From the NCBI RefSeq assembly GCF_000735605.1, contig NZ_JPKG01000006.1:124001-188000 (forward strand): a stretch of DNA of 64,000 nt, given 5' to 3'. Within the stretch, counting starts at the first letter, position 1, and each line of letters begins with the position of its first letter. The position numbers and the translations under genes were made by a program. Under the pieces are notes generated by a model that had not been told where the DNA came from, searched no databases, and saw nothing but the letters and a program-made list of their open reading frames with translations. Shown here piece after piece: positions 9,186-18,062 of this stretch. The stretch comes from Allobosea sp. LC85 (GTDB taxonomy: Bacteria; Pseudomonadota; Alphaproteobacteria; Rhizobiales; Beijerinckiaceae).

Positions 9186-10394
9186 TCAGACGCGTTCGAT
9201 GATGGTCGCGACGCCCATGCCGGCGGCGACGCAAAGCGTGACGAGTGCGGTCTGCTTGTTCGTGCGCTCGAGTTCGTCGAGCACCGTGCCAAGGATCATC
9301 GCGCCGGTAGCGCCGAGCGGATGGCCCATCGCAATGGCACCGCCATTGACGTTGAGGACAGCGTCATCGATGTCGAAGGCCTGCTGATAGCGCAGCACCA
9401 CCGAGGAGAAGGCCTCGTTCAGCTCGAACAGGTCGATATCCCTGGTGGTCATGCCTGCCTTCTTCAGCACCAACTCCGTGACGTCGACCGGCCCGGTCAG
9501 CATCAGCGCCAGATCGGAACCGACGGTGGCGAAGGCCCGGATACGGGCGCGCGGCGTCAGGCCGGCCGCCTTGCCGCCCTTCTTCGAGCCGACGAGCACG
9601 GCAGCCGCACCGTCGACGATGCCGGAAGAATTGCCGGCGTGATGCACGTGATTGACGAATTCGACATCGGGGTGAGCCGCCGTCGCGACGGCATCAAAGC
9701 CACCCATCTCGCCCATTTGGACGAAGGACGCCTTGAGCGCTGCCAGGGCCTGCATATCGGTATTGGGACGAATGGTCTCGTCGCGGTCGAGAATGATCAG
9801 GCCGTTGACGTCGGTGACCGGGATGACCGAACTCTTGAAGCGGCCTTCGGCCCAGGCGGCGGCAGCCCTCTTGTGCGAACGCACAGCAAAGGCGTCGACA
9901 TCGTCGCGCGAAAAGCCGTATTTGGTGGCGATCAGATCGGCAGAGACGCCTTGCGGCATGAAATAGGTATCGATCGCGACGGACGGATCGACCGCGATAC
10001 CGAAGCCCGACGCGCCCATGCCGACGCGGCTCATGCTCTCGACGCCGCCACCGATCGCCATCTCCTTCTGACCGGACATGACCTGCGCCGCGGCGAGATT
10101 CACCGCATCGAGGCCCGAGGCGCAGAAACGGTTGATCTGCACGCCCGGCACTTCCTTGCCGTACCCCGCCTTGAGCGCGACGGTCCGCGCGATATCCGCG
10201 CCAGCCTCGCCGACCGGATCGACGCAACCAAAGACGACATCCTCGACCAGCTTGGGGTTGAGCTTGTTGCGGTCCTTGATCGCACGCAGCACCTGCGTGC
10301 CGAGGTCGATTGCCGTGACCTCGTGCAGAGAGCCGTCAGCCTTGCCCTTGCCGCGCGGCGTCCGAACGTGATCGTAGATGAATGCGTCAGCCAT
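9186..10394 (-). CDS. Acetyl-CoA C-acyltransferase (thiolase)
   Basis: 402 residues from the ATG at 10394. The nucleophilic Cys lies in INRFCASGLDAVN (about residue 91), the His in AIAMGHPLGATGA, and the second Cys near the C-terminus in TLCVAAGMG. It cleaves 3-ketoacyl-CoA to acetyl-CoA and a shortened acyl-CoA. Between the acyl-CoA dehydrogenase and FadJ-type genes it completes a beta-oxidation set. A 141-base gap containing two palindromic repeats separates it from the dehydrogenase gene, so expression of the two may be partly uncoupled. Confidence 0.93.
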   Translation of the reverse strand: MADAFIYDHVRTPRGKGKADGSLHEVTAIDLGTQVLRAIKDRNKLNPKLVEDVVFGCVDPVGEAGADIARTVALKAGYGKEVPGVQINRFCASGLDAVNLAAAQVMSGQKEMAIGGGVESMSRVGMGASGFGIAVDPSVAIDTYFMPQGVSADLIATKYGFSRDDVDAFAVRSHKRAAAAWAEGRFKSSVIPVTDVNGLIILDRDETIRPNTDMQALAALKASFVQMGEMGGFDAVATAAHPDVEFVNHVHHAGNSSGIVDGAAAVLVGSKKGGKAAGLTPRARIRAFATVGSDLALMLTGPVDVTELVLKKAGMTTRDIDLFELNEAFSSVVLRYQQAFDIDDAVLNVNGGAIAMGHPLGATGAMILGTVLDELERTNKQTALVTLCVAAGMGVATIIERV

Positions 10395-10448
10395 CAAGGC
10401 CTCCCGGGGCTCGCCGCAATGGCGGCTCGTTGTTGGGACTTCGCCATC

Positions 10449-10521
10449 ATGGCCGGGGCATGTCCCGGCCGTCTGGAAACGAAGGCAATCTGCAAGCGAT
10501 GCCCGGGTCAAGCCCGGGCAT
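10449..10521. repeat. Two adjacent REP-like palindromes
   Basis: The gap between the dehydrogenase and thiolase genes holds two GC-rich palindromes: one near 10451-10470 (GGCCGGGG, 3 bases, then GTCCCGGCC) and one at 10499-10521 (ATGCCCGGG, TCAAG, CCCGGGCAT; a perfect 9-bp stem). Both look like dispersed extragenic palindromes and could also modulate mRNA stability within the operon. Confidence 0.6.
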
Positions 10522-10535
10522 GACCTATGGTCGGC

Positions 10536-12332
10536 TCAGAACTGCTCCGCCGTGAGCGCCATGGTGGAATCGGCGCCGGCCGTGATCCGCGCCAGATGCG
10601 CGGCGGTCTCGGGCAGGGTGCGCTCCATGAAGAAGCGCGCGGTGACGAGCTTGGTGTTCATCCGTTCAGTCGCGCCATTGGCGCCAGCCTTGAGCTTGTC
10701 CTGCGCGGCCTTGGCCATCTTCACCCACATATAGCCGAGCGAGACGAGGCCGAGCAGGTGCATGTAGTCGGTCGCGCCCGCGCCGGCATTGTCAGGCTTG
10801 GCGAGGGCGTTGTTCATGAACCACATCGTCGCCTGCTGGAGGTGGCCGAGCGAAGCCTGCAAGGGAGCGAGCAGCGGCTTCAGCCCCTCATCCTCGCCAT
10901 GTTCCTTGATGAAGCCGCCGACCTCGTTGAAGAACGCCATGATGGCGCGTCCGCCGTCGCGGCCGAGCTTGCGGCCGATCAGGTCCATCGCCTGCACGCC
11001 ATTGGCGCCCTCGTAGATCATGGCGATGCGCGCATCGCGCACGAACTGCTCCATGCCCCATTCAGCGATGTAGCCATGGCCGCCATACATCTGCTGTGCC
11101 TTCACCGCGTTGTCGAAACCGACATCGGTCAGGACGCCCTTGAGCACGGGGGTCATCAGCCCGAGCTGATCGTCGGCGGCCTGGCGCTCGGCGGCATCGG
11201 CCGAGCGATGGGCGACATCGGACTTCAGCGCGTTCCACAGCACGAAGGCGCGCGCGGCCTCGTTGAAGGCCTTGATCGACATCAGCGTGCGTCGGACATC
11301 GGGGTGGACGATGATCGGGTCGGCCGCCTTGTCCGGGTTCTTGGCGCCGGTCAACGCCCGCCCCTGGATGCGGTCCTTGGCGTAGGCGACGGCGTTCTGA
11401 TAGGCGACCTCGGACTGGGCCAGCCCCTGGATCGCGACGCCGAGGCGGGCCTCGTTCATCATCACGAACATGGCGTTGAGGCCCTTATTCTCGGTGCCGA
11501 TGAGCCAGCCCCTGGCGCCGTCATAGTTCATGACGCAGGTCGAATTGCCGTGGATGCCCATCTTGTGCTCGATCGAGCCGCAGGAGACGCCGTTGCGCTC
11601 ACCGACCGAGCCATCGGCGCCGACCACGTTGCGCGGCACCACGAAGAGCGAGATGCCCTTGACGCCCGCCGGGGCACCCTCGATGCGGGCGAGCACGAGG
11701 TGGATGATGTTCTCGGTGATGTCCTGCTCGCCGGCCGAGATGAAGATCTTGGTGCCGGAGATCGCATAGGAACCGTCGCCATTCGGCACGGCCTTGGTCT
11801 TGATCAGGCCGAGATCGGTTCCGCAATGCGGTTCGGTCAGATTCATCGTGCCCGACCAGACACCCTCGACCATTTTCGGGATGTAGGTGCGCTTCTGGTC
11901 CTCGGTGCCGTGCACGTAGAGCGCAGCGATCGCGCCCATGGTCAGCCCGGGATACATCGAGAACGCCATGTTCGCTGCCGAGGCATATTCGTTCATCACG
12001 GCGCCCAGCGTATAAGGCAGGCCCTGGCCGCCATATTCGGGATCCATGGCAAGGCCGATCCAGCCGCCGTCGGCATAGGCCTTGTGCGCCTCCTTGAAGC
12101 CCTTTGGCGTCGTCACGGAGCCGTCGGGGGTGCGCTTGCAGCCCTCCTGGTCGCCGGAATGGTTCAACGGCTGGAGCACCTCCTCGCAGAGCTTGGCGCC
12201 CTCGCCCAGCACGGCCTCGACCACATCCGGCGTCGCGTCGGCGAAACCCGGCAGGTTGTTGTAGCGTTCGATGTTGAAGACGTCGTTGAGCAGGAACAGG
12301 GTGTCTTCGACGGGCGCCTTGTAGACCGGCAT
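10536..12332 (-). CDS. Acyl-CoA dehydrogenase (DmdC/FadE-like, long form)
   Basis: 598 residues; ATG at 12332 preceded by GGGAGG. The N-terminal extension (DVFNIERYNNLPGFADATP), central FAD/acyl-CoA domain (MNLTEPHCGTDLG) and C-terminal extension match the roughly 600-residue acyl-CoA dehydrogenases that include 3-methylmercaptopropionyl-CoA dehydrogenase DmdC. GGHGYIAEWGMEQ is the conserved C-terminal-domain motif. It makes trans-2-enoyl-CoA and passes electrons to ETF. It is the first gene of the operon; a palindromic operator candidate lies 63-86 bases upstream and the MerR regulator gene precedes it. Confidence 0.9.
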   Translation of the reverse strand: MPVYKAPVEDTLFLLNDVFNIERYNNLPGFADATPDVVEAVLGEGAKLCEEVLQPLNHSGDQEGCKRTPDGSVTTPKGFKEAHKAYADGGWIGLAMDPEYGGQGLPYTLGAVMNEYASAANMAFSMYPGLTMGAIAALYVHGTEDQKRTYIPKMVEGVWSGTMNLTEPHCGTDLGLIKTKAVPNGDGSYAISGTKIFISAGEQDITENIIHLVLARIEGAPAGVKGISLFVVPRNVVGADGSVGERNGVSCGSIEHKMGIHGNSTCVMNYDGARGWLIGTENKGLNAMFVMMNEARLGVAIQGLAQSEVAYQNAVAYAKDRIQGRALTGAKNPDKAADPIIVHPDVRRTLMSIKAFNEAARAFVLWNALKSDVAHRSADAAERQAADDQLGLMTPVLKGVLTDVGFDNAVKAQQMYGGHGYIAEWGMEQFVRDARIAMIYEGANGVQAMDLIGRKLGRDGGRAIMAFFNEVGGFIKEHGEDEGLKPLLAPLQASLGHLQQATMWFMNNALAKPDNAGAGATDYMHLLGLVSLGYMWVKMAKAAQDKLKAGANGATERMNTKLVTARFFMERTLPETAAHLARITAGADSTMALTAEQF

Positions 12333-12394
12333 GGTGTCCTCCCTCTCGTGCAGCGCGACCGCCTTCCGAACGCGATCCGGGGCAGCCGCTCATC

Positions 12395-12418
12395 AGATAG
12401 TTTATATATAAACAATCT
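12395..12418. promoter_or_regulatory. AT-rich 24-bp palindromic operator candidate
   Basis: A 24-bp inverted repeat with one mismatched pair; its core GTTTATATATAAAC is a perfect 14-bp palindrome. It is a striking AT island in GC-rich DNA and sits 63-86 bases upstream of the acyl-CoA dehydrogenase start, where a promoter is expected. It suits a dimeric regulator such as the neighbouring MerR protein or a TetR-type fatty-acid regulator; which one is not shown. Confidence 0.6.
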
Positions 12419-12506
12419 ATATGCAGCTTGTGAAGAGGGCGGGGCCATTTTGTTGCCGCAGCCTGTCGCATTTCCCAGGCACGGCGCATGACAGAACGGC
12501 GCATGA

Positions 12507-12538
12507 CAAAACGGCCCCAGACACACGTCCGGGGCCGT
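12507..12538 (-). terminator. Rho-independent terminator of the merR-type gene
   Basis: On the minus strand a 12-bp stem (ACGGCCCCGGAC with GTCTGGGGCCGT, one G-U pair) and GTGT loop is followed by TTTTG. It lies about 40 bases past the MerR stop and isolates that gene from the beta-oxidation operon. The T side runs into a two-copy 15-base direct repeat (ACGGCGCATGACA) at 12481-12510. Confidence 0.75.
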
Positions 12539-12579
12539 CAATCCTGATCAAATGACCAGCCATCCATGCTGTGAGGCGC

Positions 12580-13047
12580 TCAGGCCTTGTCGAGGCCCGC
12601 AAGCGTCGCTTCGAGCTCGGCGATCGCGCCCTCGATCTCGACCTGCTGCGACCGCAGCAATTCGAGCTGCTCGGCAATCTGGCCCCGGGTTAGCTGCAGC
12701 CCTCCGACCGAGGCCGACTTCTCTGCACCAGCCTCGCCCTTCTTTTCCTCATTGGCGAGCATGGCGCGGATTTCGACCAACGTGAAACCGAGCTGCTTGC
12801 CCTTGAGGATCAGCGCAAGCCGCGAGCGATCGCGGCCGGAATAGATACGCGTCATGCCCGAACGGGCCGGAGCGAGGAGACCGCGTGATTCATAGAAGCG
12901 AAGGGTGCGCAGGGTCACCCCGAAATCGCGGGCAAGGTCGCTGATGGTGAAACCACCAGCCGAGTCGGCTTCACTGGAAGTAGGCGTCGACGATGTGCGG
13001 CCGGTATCTGAAGAGCCGGCCGCCATAGCAATGCTGTGGCGCGACAT
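12580..13047 (-). CDS. MerR-family transcriptional regulator
   Basis: 155 residues; ATG at 13047 with AAGGA six bases upstream. After a Ser/Thr-rich leader of about 32 residues comes the MerR winged helix (FTISDLARDFGVTLRTLRFYESRGLLAP), then a long C-terminal dimerisation coiled coil. There are no Cys residues for metal sensing. MerR proteins of this kind sit beside acyl-CoA or branched-chain degradation genes in many Proteobacteria (LiuR-like), so control of the downstream acyl-CoA dehydrogenase operon through the palindrome at 12395 is a reasonable inference. Confidence 0.85.
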   Translation of the reverse strand: MSRHSIAMAAGSSDTGRTSSTPTSSEADSAGGFTISDLARDFGVTLRTLRFYESRGLLAPARSGMTRIYSGRDRSRLALILKGKQLGFTLVEIRAMLANEEKKGEAGAEKSASVGGLQLTRGQIAEQLELLRSQQVEIEGAIAELEATLAGLDKA

Positions 13048-13410
13048 GGAGTTCCTTAAAAGTTTGGACGCAGGGAACCGCCGGCATCGATGGCGACGAA
13101 GTTCCGTTGGGTAGGGGGAATAGCTCGCCCCATATCCTAGCGTCAGGTAATATCGGCCAATTGGGGGTAAATTACGGTTACGAGCCCGCCATTCGCCCCG
13201 TCCACGCCCCCTGGCGTTTGCAAAAAATTAACGGCCAGCCGCCGGATATTAACCGTCCGTTTACCGTGACGGCCAAAAGTCGGGTCTGCGAGCCAGGCCG
13301 TCGTCAGCGGCAACTGAATCTTCACGATCGCCTGTTTCGCGCGGGGAAGCTGCGGCGCCAGGGGGCTGCGCATCCCGACTGAAGACCGGTCCCCTTAGGC
13401 GAGCGAGATC
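13048..13410. other. Divergent promoter region, merR / PodJ-like gene
   Basis: 363 bases between two divergent genes. I see no coding sequence. It contains AT-rich patches near 13220-13265, including the CtrA-like motif at 13249, and presumably the promoters of both genes. Confidence 0.6.
13249..13264. promoter_or_regulatory. Candidate CtrA-like box upstream of PodJ-like gene
   Basis: TTAA-CCGTCCG-TTTAC, one mismatch from TTAA-N7-TTAAC, about 150 bases before the start of the PodJ-like gene. The surrounding sequence (ATTAACCGTCYGTTYAC) is shared with the site at 3674. Control of a polarity gene by the cell-cycle regulator CtrA would make sense but is unproven. Confidence 0.3.
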
Positions 13411-16400
13411 ATGGCCAATAGCTTGCCCTGGAGCGTCAAGGGCGTTGATCCGCGCACCCGCGATGCCGCAAAGGCGGCTGCGCGCCGCGCCGGTATGACC
13501 CTGGGTGAATGGCTGGACCACAAGATTCGAGTCGAGGCCGAGGAGAGCGGGCCGACAGCCGCTCCGCTGGAGCAGCTCGACATCGCGGCGTTGTCCGAGC
13601 GCCTCGCCAAGCTCTCTCAGGGGCAAATGGAAACCTCCTCGCAGGCTGCAGCAAGCGCTGCGGCGCCGCAGTTCGCTCCCGAGATGTCGCGGAGCCAGAT
13701 CGAGGCCGCGCTTTCGCAGGCAGCCCTGGCCGAGCGCATGACCCGGGAATCGAGCGTCAAGACGGCCGGCGCCCTGGATTCGATCGCGCGCTGGATCGAG
13801 AAGACCGAGAACCGTCTTGCAAGCGGCGAGCGCAGCATTGCCGAGCGCCAGGAGCGTGCCACCACCGTCATCGCCGATGCGATCAAGACGATGGGCGAAC
13901 GCATCGCCGAGATCGAGCGCAAGGCACTCGATGCCCAGAGCAAGGCTGCCGCCGCCCGCCCGGCATTGAACCGCGACGGCCTGGCCGCAGCGGTGACGGA
14001 TATCCGCTCGCGCCAGCGCATGCTGGATACCGACTCCGAAGCCGCCCCCTCGGGCCGGACAGGGCTGAGCGAGAGCCGAGTCGCGGCCTTGCGGCAGGAT
14101 CTCCGTTCCTTGAGCGAGAGGGTGGGTGCCGCGAGCGACCATCCATCTCACATGTCCGAGCGCCCTTCCCCGGCTGCGGCACCACGCCATGTCGAGACGC
14201 CGGCTCTGGAAAAGCTGATCGCCGATCTCGGCTCGAAGCTGGAGCGGCTGGACCGGAACGACCGTATCGAACCGATCCTGAGGCCGCTGGCACGGATCGA
14301 AACCGAAGTGGCCCGCCTCGCCCGCGAAAACTCCGGTGAGAGCTATGCCCGTTTCGAGTTGGAGATCGCGCACCTCGCCGCCAAGGTCGATGCTCTCGCA
14401 GCGCGCGGCAGCGACCGCGCTGCACTGGCCCCGGTGCTTCGCGACATCGCGGAATTGCGCGAACTGCTCGCCACGACCAGCGATGACAACCGCCTCGGCG
14501 ATCTTTCGGATCAGGTTTCGGCTCTGGCGGGCGAAGTCGCCCGGCTGCGCGACGGCCAGCCTGATGCGCTCTCGATGCGCGGCCTGTCCCAGGCGATCGA
14601 GGACGTGCGCGACGCGCTGCTGACCGACCGCTTCGGCGATCCCGCCCCGCTGCTTTCGCTGTCGCGGCAAGTCGAGGCGTTGGCCGACAAGGTCGGTTCG
14701 CTGCCCGTGATGCGCCCCGAAGTGATCACGTCTCAGACCGAGCAACTCTTCGCGCGGCTCAACGAAATCGGCGCCTCCGGCTCTCCGGCATCGAACGAGC
14801 TGTCGCGCCGGATTGAAGCCCTCATCATCAAGCTCGAGGATGTCTCCGATCGGCAGCCGAACCAGCTCGCGGACCGGATCGACAGCCTGCAGCACCAGAT
14901 CGAGACGCTGGCGGATCATGGCCCGGCAGCGGTCACGAGGCAGATTGAAGGGTTGGCCGCCCGGATCGAGAGTCTCGCAGCCTCCAGCAACCTGACCCAG
15001 ATGGTCCATGACGGCGGCAACGTCCAGGTCGCGCGCGTCGACATGCGCCCGGTTGAGGATATGCTGCGCAGCCTCGCCGAGAAGATCGACGAGGCGGGAC
15101 GCCCAGGCGCCGAATCCGATTCCTTCGATGCGCTCGAACAGCAGATCGCCGGCCTCGCCAGCCGACTCGACGAGGCCGTCGCGACGCGTTCGGCCGAGAC
15201 CGGGATCGAGCGCACGCTGCAGGACCTTGTGCGTCACCTCCAGACCGTGCGCGAAGACACCGCGGCCGCGGCCGAGCGCGCCGCACGCACCGCCATGGCC
15301 GATATGGCGAGCAAGGCCCCCGCCCAGGCGGGAGGCTTTGCAGAGCTGAGCACCCTGGTATCCGGATTGCGCGAGAGCAACGCCGCCTCCGGCCGAGAGA
15401 CGCAGGACGCAATCGGCGCCGTCCACCAGACCCTCGAGACGATTATCTCGCGCCTCGCCAGCCTCGAAGCCGAGCTCGGCCTCGAGCGGAAGGAGGTCGC
15501 GCTCACTCCGGCCCCGGCACGTCCCTCGACCACGCCGCCGGCGCGCGGCCTGGCGCTTCCAGCCAGCATGAGCGCCGCAATTGAGGATCGCTTTGGCGCC
15601 CGGCTGGAGACACGACCGACCGAACGCGCAGCAGAAGCACCTGCCGCCAGATCACATGACCTGCCCCTCGAACCGGGCTCGGGCCGGCCACGCCCAGACG
15701 CTCCGACCGCTCCGGCTGCGACGGCCCAGGATCCGCAATCGGTCCGCCAGAACCTGATTGCCGCGGCACGGCGTTCGGCAAAGGCTGCCTCTGAAGCCGC
15801 CGCATCTGCTCCTGCGGCGGAAGCCGAGCGCGGCGGAACCAGTACCTCCAAGGGCGGCAAGCTCAAGGAGATCATGGAGAAGCGTCGCCGTCCGCTCCTG
15901 CTCGGGCTGGCCGCCGTCGTTCTTGCCATGGGCACCGCCCATGTCGTCACCGGCGCGTTGCAAGGCCCGAAGACGAAGGCGGCCGGCAACGAAACCGTTC
16001 AGTCTCCTGCCTCCGCTCCCGCCCTCGCTGCCCCGGAACCCGCCCTTCCCGAAGCTCCAGCCAAGCCCGCGAAAGACCAGAACTCGGTGCTTTCGCCGGT
16101 CGAGCTCGGCCCGGCCACCGCCTTCGCCGGACCGGCAGCCCCGAGCCTGGGTTCCCCCGAAACCACCAGTTCGACCACCCAACCGGCGGCGACTGCCGCA
16201 CTTCCGCCAGCGGCCGCACCCGATCCGGTTCAGGCCGTCACCGGGCTCGGCGACCTGCCTGCCGGATTTGGGACGCCGGGCCTCCGTAAAGCCGCCCTGG
16301 CAGGCGACGCCCGTGCCGTCTATGAGCTGGCCAACCGCGCTGCCGATGGCAGCAACGCGACACGCGATCCGAAGCTGGCCTTACGCCTGTTCGAACGCGC

Positions 16401-16938
16401 CGCGGTCGCTGGGCTGGCGCCGGCGCAGTTCCGACTGGCCAACATGTTCGAGAAGGGCGTGGGCACCCAGCGCGACATCGCGCTCGCGCGGGTCTGGTAC
16501 TCCCGTGCCGCCGAGCGCGGCAATTCCAAGGCCATGCACAATCTCGCCGTGCTCTATGCCGAGGGCGTCGACGGCAAGGCGGACTATGCGACGGCGACGG
16601 AATGGTTCCGCCGCGCCGCGGACGCAGGCGTGCGCGACAGCCAGTACAATCTCGCCGTTCTGCTCGGCCGCGGCCTCGGCGTGTCGGCCGACCTCGGTCA
16701 GTCCTATCTCTGGTTCGCCATCGCCGCCAAGCAGGGCGACGACGATGCGGCCCGCAAGCGTGACGAGGTCGCCGGGCGCCTCAACGCCAACGACCTGGCA
16801 GCGGCGAAGCTCGCTGTCGACTCCTGGAAGGCAAAGGTGCTTGAGCCTAGTGCCAACGAAGTTGCGGCACCGACGCAGGGTTGGGAGGACAACACAAGCG
16901 CAGCCGTCAGAAAGCCAGCAAAGCCGGCTCGCAGCTGA
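13411..16938 (+). CDS. PodJ-like polar localisation protein with Sel1 repeats
   Basis: 1175 residues. The N-terminus (MANSLPWSVKGVDPRTRDAA, then AARRAGMTLGEWL) is typical of Hyphomicrobiales PodJ-like proteins. Residues about 60-690 are predicted coiled coil with many repeated LxxRI/LxxxV heptads. A Pro/Ala-rich stretch leads to one membrane helix near residues 830-850 (PLLLGLAAVVLAMGTAHVV). The periplasmic part has an Ala/Pro-rich linker and Sel1/TPR-like repeats from about 960 to 1130 (ARAVYELANRAADG, AMHNLAVLYAEGVDG). No peptidoglycan-binding domain follows the repeats, unlike Caulobacter PodJ. It is likely a polar organiser anchored in the inner membrane. Confidence 0.82.
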   Translation: MANSLPWSVKGVDPRTRDAAKAAARRAGMTLGEWLDHKIRVEAEESGPTAAPLEQLDIAALSERLAKLSQGQMETSSQAAASAAAPQFAPEMSRSQIEAALSQAALAERMTRESSVKTAGALDSIARWIEKTENRLASGERSIAERQERATTVIADAIKTMGERIAEIERKALDAQSKAAAARPALNRDGLAAAVTDIRSRQRMLDTDSEAAPSGRTGLSESRVAALRQDLRSLSERVGAASDHPSHMSERPSPAAAPRHVETPALEKLIADLGSKLERLDRNDRIEPILRPLARIETEVARLARENSGESYARFELEIAHLAAKVDALAARGSDRAALAPVLRDIAELRELLATTSDDNRLGDLSDQVSALAGEVARLRDGQPDALSMRGLSQAIEDVRDALLTDRFGDPAPLLSLSRQVEALADKVGSLPVMRPEVITSQTEQLFARLNEIGASGSPASNELSRRIEALIIKLEDVSDRQPNQLADRIDSLQHQIETLADHGPAAVTRQIEGLAARIESLAASSNLTQMVHDGGNVQVARVDMRPVEDMLRSLAEKIDEAGRPGAESDSFDALEQQIAGLASRLDEAVATRSAETGIERTLQDLVRHLQTVREDTAAAAERAARTAMADMASKAPAQAGGFAELSTLVSGLRESNAASGRETQDAIGAVHQTLETIISRLASLEAELGLERKEVALTPAPARPSTTPPARGLALPASMSAAIEDRFGARLETRPTERAAEAPAARSHDLPLEPGSGRPRPDAPTAPAATAQDPQSVRQNLIAAARRSAKAASEAAASAPAAEAERGGTSTSKGGKLKEIMEKRRRPLLLGLAAVVLAMGTAHVVTGALQGPKTKAAGNETVQSPASAPALAAPEPALPEAPAKPAKDQNSVLSPVELGPATAFAGPAAPSLGSPETTSSTTQPAATAALPPAAAPDPVQAVTGLGDLPAGFGTPGLRKAALAGDARAVYELANRAADGSNATRDPKLALRLFERAAVAGLAPAQFRLANMFEKGVGTQRDIALARVWYSRAAERGNSKAMHNLAVLYAEGVDGKADYATATEWFRRAADAGVRDSQYNLAVLLGRGLGVSADLGQSYLWFAIAAKQGDDDAARKRDEVAGRLNANDLAAAKLAVDSWKAKVLEPSANEVAAPTQGWEDNTSAAVRKPAKPARS

Positions 16939-16947
16939 TGCCTGAAA

Positions 16948-16970
16948 GACAGGCCCTCTGCCTGCCTGTC
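16948..16970 (+). terminator. Weak hairpin after the PodJ-like gene
   Basis: GACAGGC and GCCTGTC form a 7-bp stem with a 9-base loop ten bases past the stop. There is no strong T run, so termination is possible but unproven. Confidence 0.35.
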
Positions 16971-17132
16971 ATGGTTTCGACGCGTTACGCATCCATCAGG
17001 GGTTGATCGCGACTACAGCCGATCCGGCCGCAACCCTTTCTTCGTCACGATAAGGATTTGCCTAACCGGATTGGTGCAATCTGGGACGAGCCGGCGCCGA
17101 ATCTCAAGCCGCGCCGGCACACGAGGGCAAAG

Positions 17133-18062
17133 GTGCAGATTTATCTTCCGATCGCGGAACTGCCGATCAGCATCCTGATGGTGCTGGGCCTGAGCGGTGC
17201 CGTCGGCTTCATCTCCGGCCTGTTCGGGGTCGGCGGCGGCTTCCTGCTGACCCCTCTCCTGATCTTCCTCGACATCCCTCCGGCGGTTGCCGTGGCCACC
17301 GTGGCCGCCCAGGTCGCCGGCTCGTCGATGACCGGTGTCCTGACCTATTGGCGTCGCAAGGCGCTCGACCTCAAGCTCGGCGGCGTCCTGGTCGGTGGCG
17401 GTATCATCGGAACCATTTTCGGCGTTCTGTTCTTCAACTCGATGCGCCGGCTCGGCCAGCTCGATCTGGTCATCACGCTATCTTATGTGACGCTGTTCAC
17501 CATCATCGGCGGATTGATGCTCTATGACGCGTTGCGCTCGGCGCTGCGGGCCAAGGCGGGCAAGCCGGCACGCCTGCGCCGTCAGGCCGGCACCCATCCG
17601 CAATGGATGAAGCTGCCCTGGCGCATGCGCTTCCACAACTCGCAGCTCTACGCCAGCGTCATCCCGATTGCCGCGCTTGCGGTCTCGATCGGCTTCATCG
17701 GCGCCGTGCTCGGCGTGGGCGGTGGCTTCATCCTGGTGCCGGCGCTGATCTATTTCTTCCGTATCCCGCCGGCGGTCGTCGTCGGCACTTCGCTGTTCCA
17801 GATCCTGGTCACGATGACGGGCGCAACCATGCTGCACGCCCTCACAAACCAGTCGGTCGACCTGATCCTGGCGGCCCTGCTCCTGGTCGGCGGCGTGATC
17901 GGGGCCCAGTTCGGCGGCCGGGCGGCGCGCAACCTGAATGTCGACTCCTTCCGTCTGCTGCTCGCACTGCTGATCCTGTCGGTGGGCCTGCGCTTCGCAA
18001 TCGAGCTGTTCATCCCGCCAAGCGACCCCTTCTCTGTCGTCCTGCCGGAGAGCGCGCGATGA
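17133..18062 (+). CDS. TauE/SafE-family sulfite exporter-like permease
   Basis: 309 residues if started at the GTG at 17133, which has GAGGG five bases upstream; a TTG at 17058 would add 25 unlikely residues. Two homologous halves each begin with the TSUP signature (GLFGVGGGFLLTPLL near residue 30; GAVLGVGGGFILVP near residue 195), with about eight membrane helices in total. The family exports or imports organosulfur compounds and sulfite; the substrate is not determined. Its stop overlaps the next start as ATGA, so it is translated together with the TIGR02186 protein. Confidence 0.88.
   Translation: MQIYLPIAELPISILMVLGLSGAVGFISGLFGVGGGFLLTPLLIFLDIPPAVAVATVAAQVAGSSMTGVLTYWRRKALDLKLGGVLVGGGIIGTIFGVLFFNSMRRLGQLDLVITLSYVTLFTIIGGLMLYDALRSALRAKAGKPARLRRQAGTHPQWMKLPWRMRFHNSQLYASVIPIAALAVSIGFIGAVLGVGGGFILVPALIYFFRIPPAVVVGTSLFQILVTMTGATMLHALTNQSVDLILAALLLVGGVIGAQFGGRAARNLNVDSFRLLLALLILSVGLRFAIELFIPPSDPFSVVLPESAR

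Noticed and set aside
7051-9387. 778-codon open frame on the plus strand
   Set aside because: Antisense of the FadJ-type and thiolase genes; composition is His/Arg/Asp-rich and typical of a shadow frame in GC-rich DNA.
10527-12491. 654-codon open frame on the plus strand
   Set aside because: Antisense of the acyl-CoA dehydrogenase gene, with no domain-like segments.
13261-15426. 721-codon open frame on the minus strand
   Set aside because: Antisense of the PodJ-like coiled coil; the apparent repeats mirror the heptads of the real gene.
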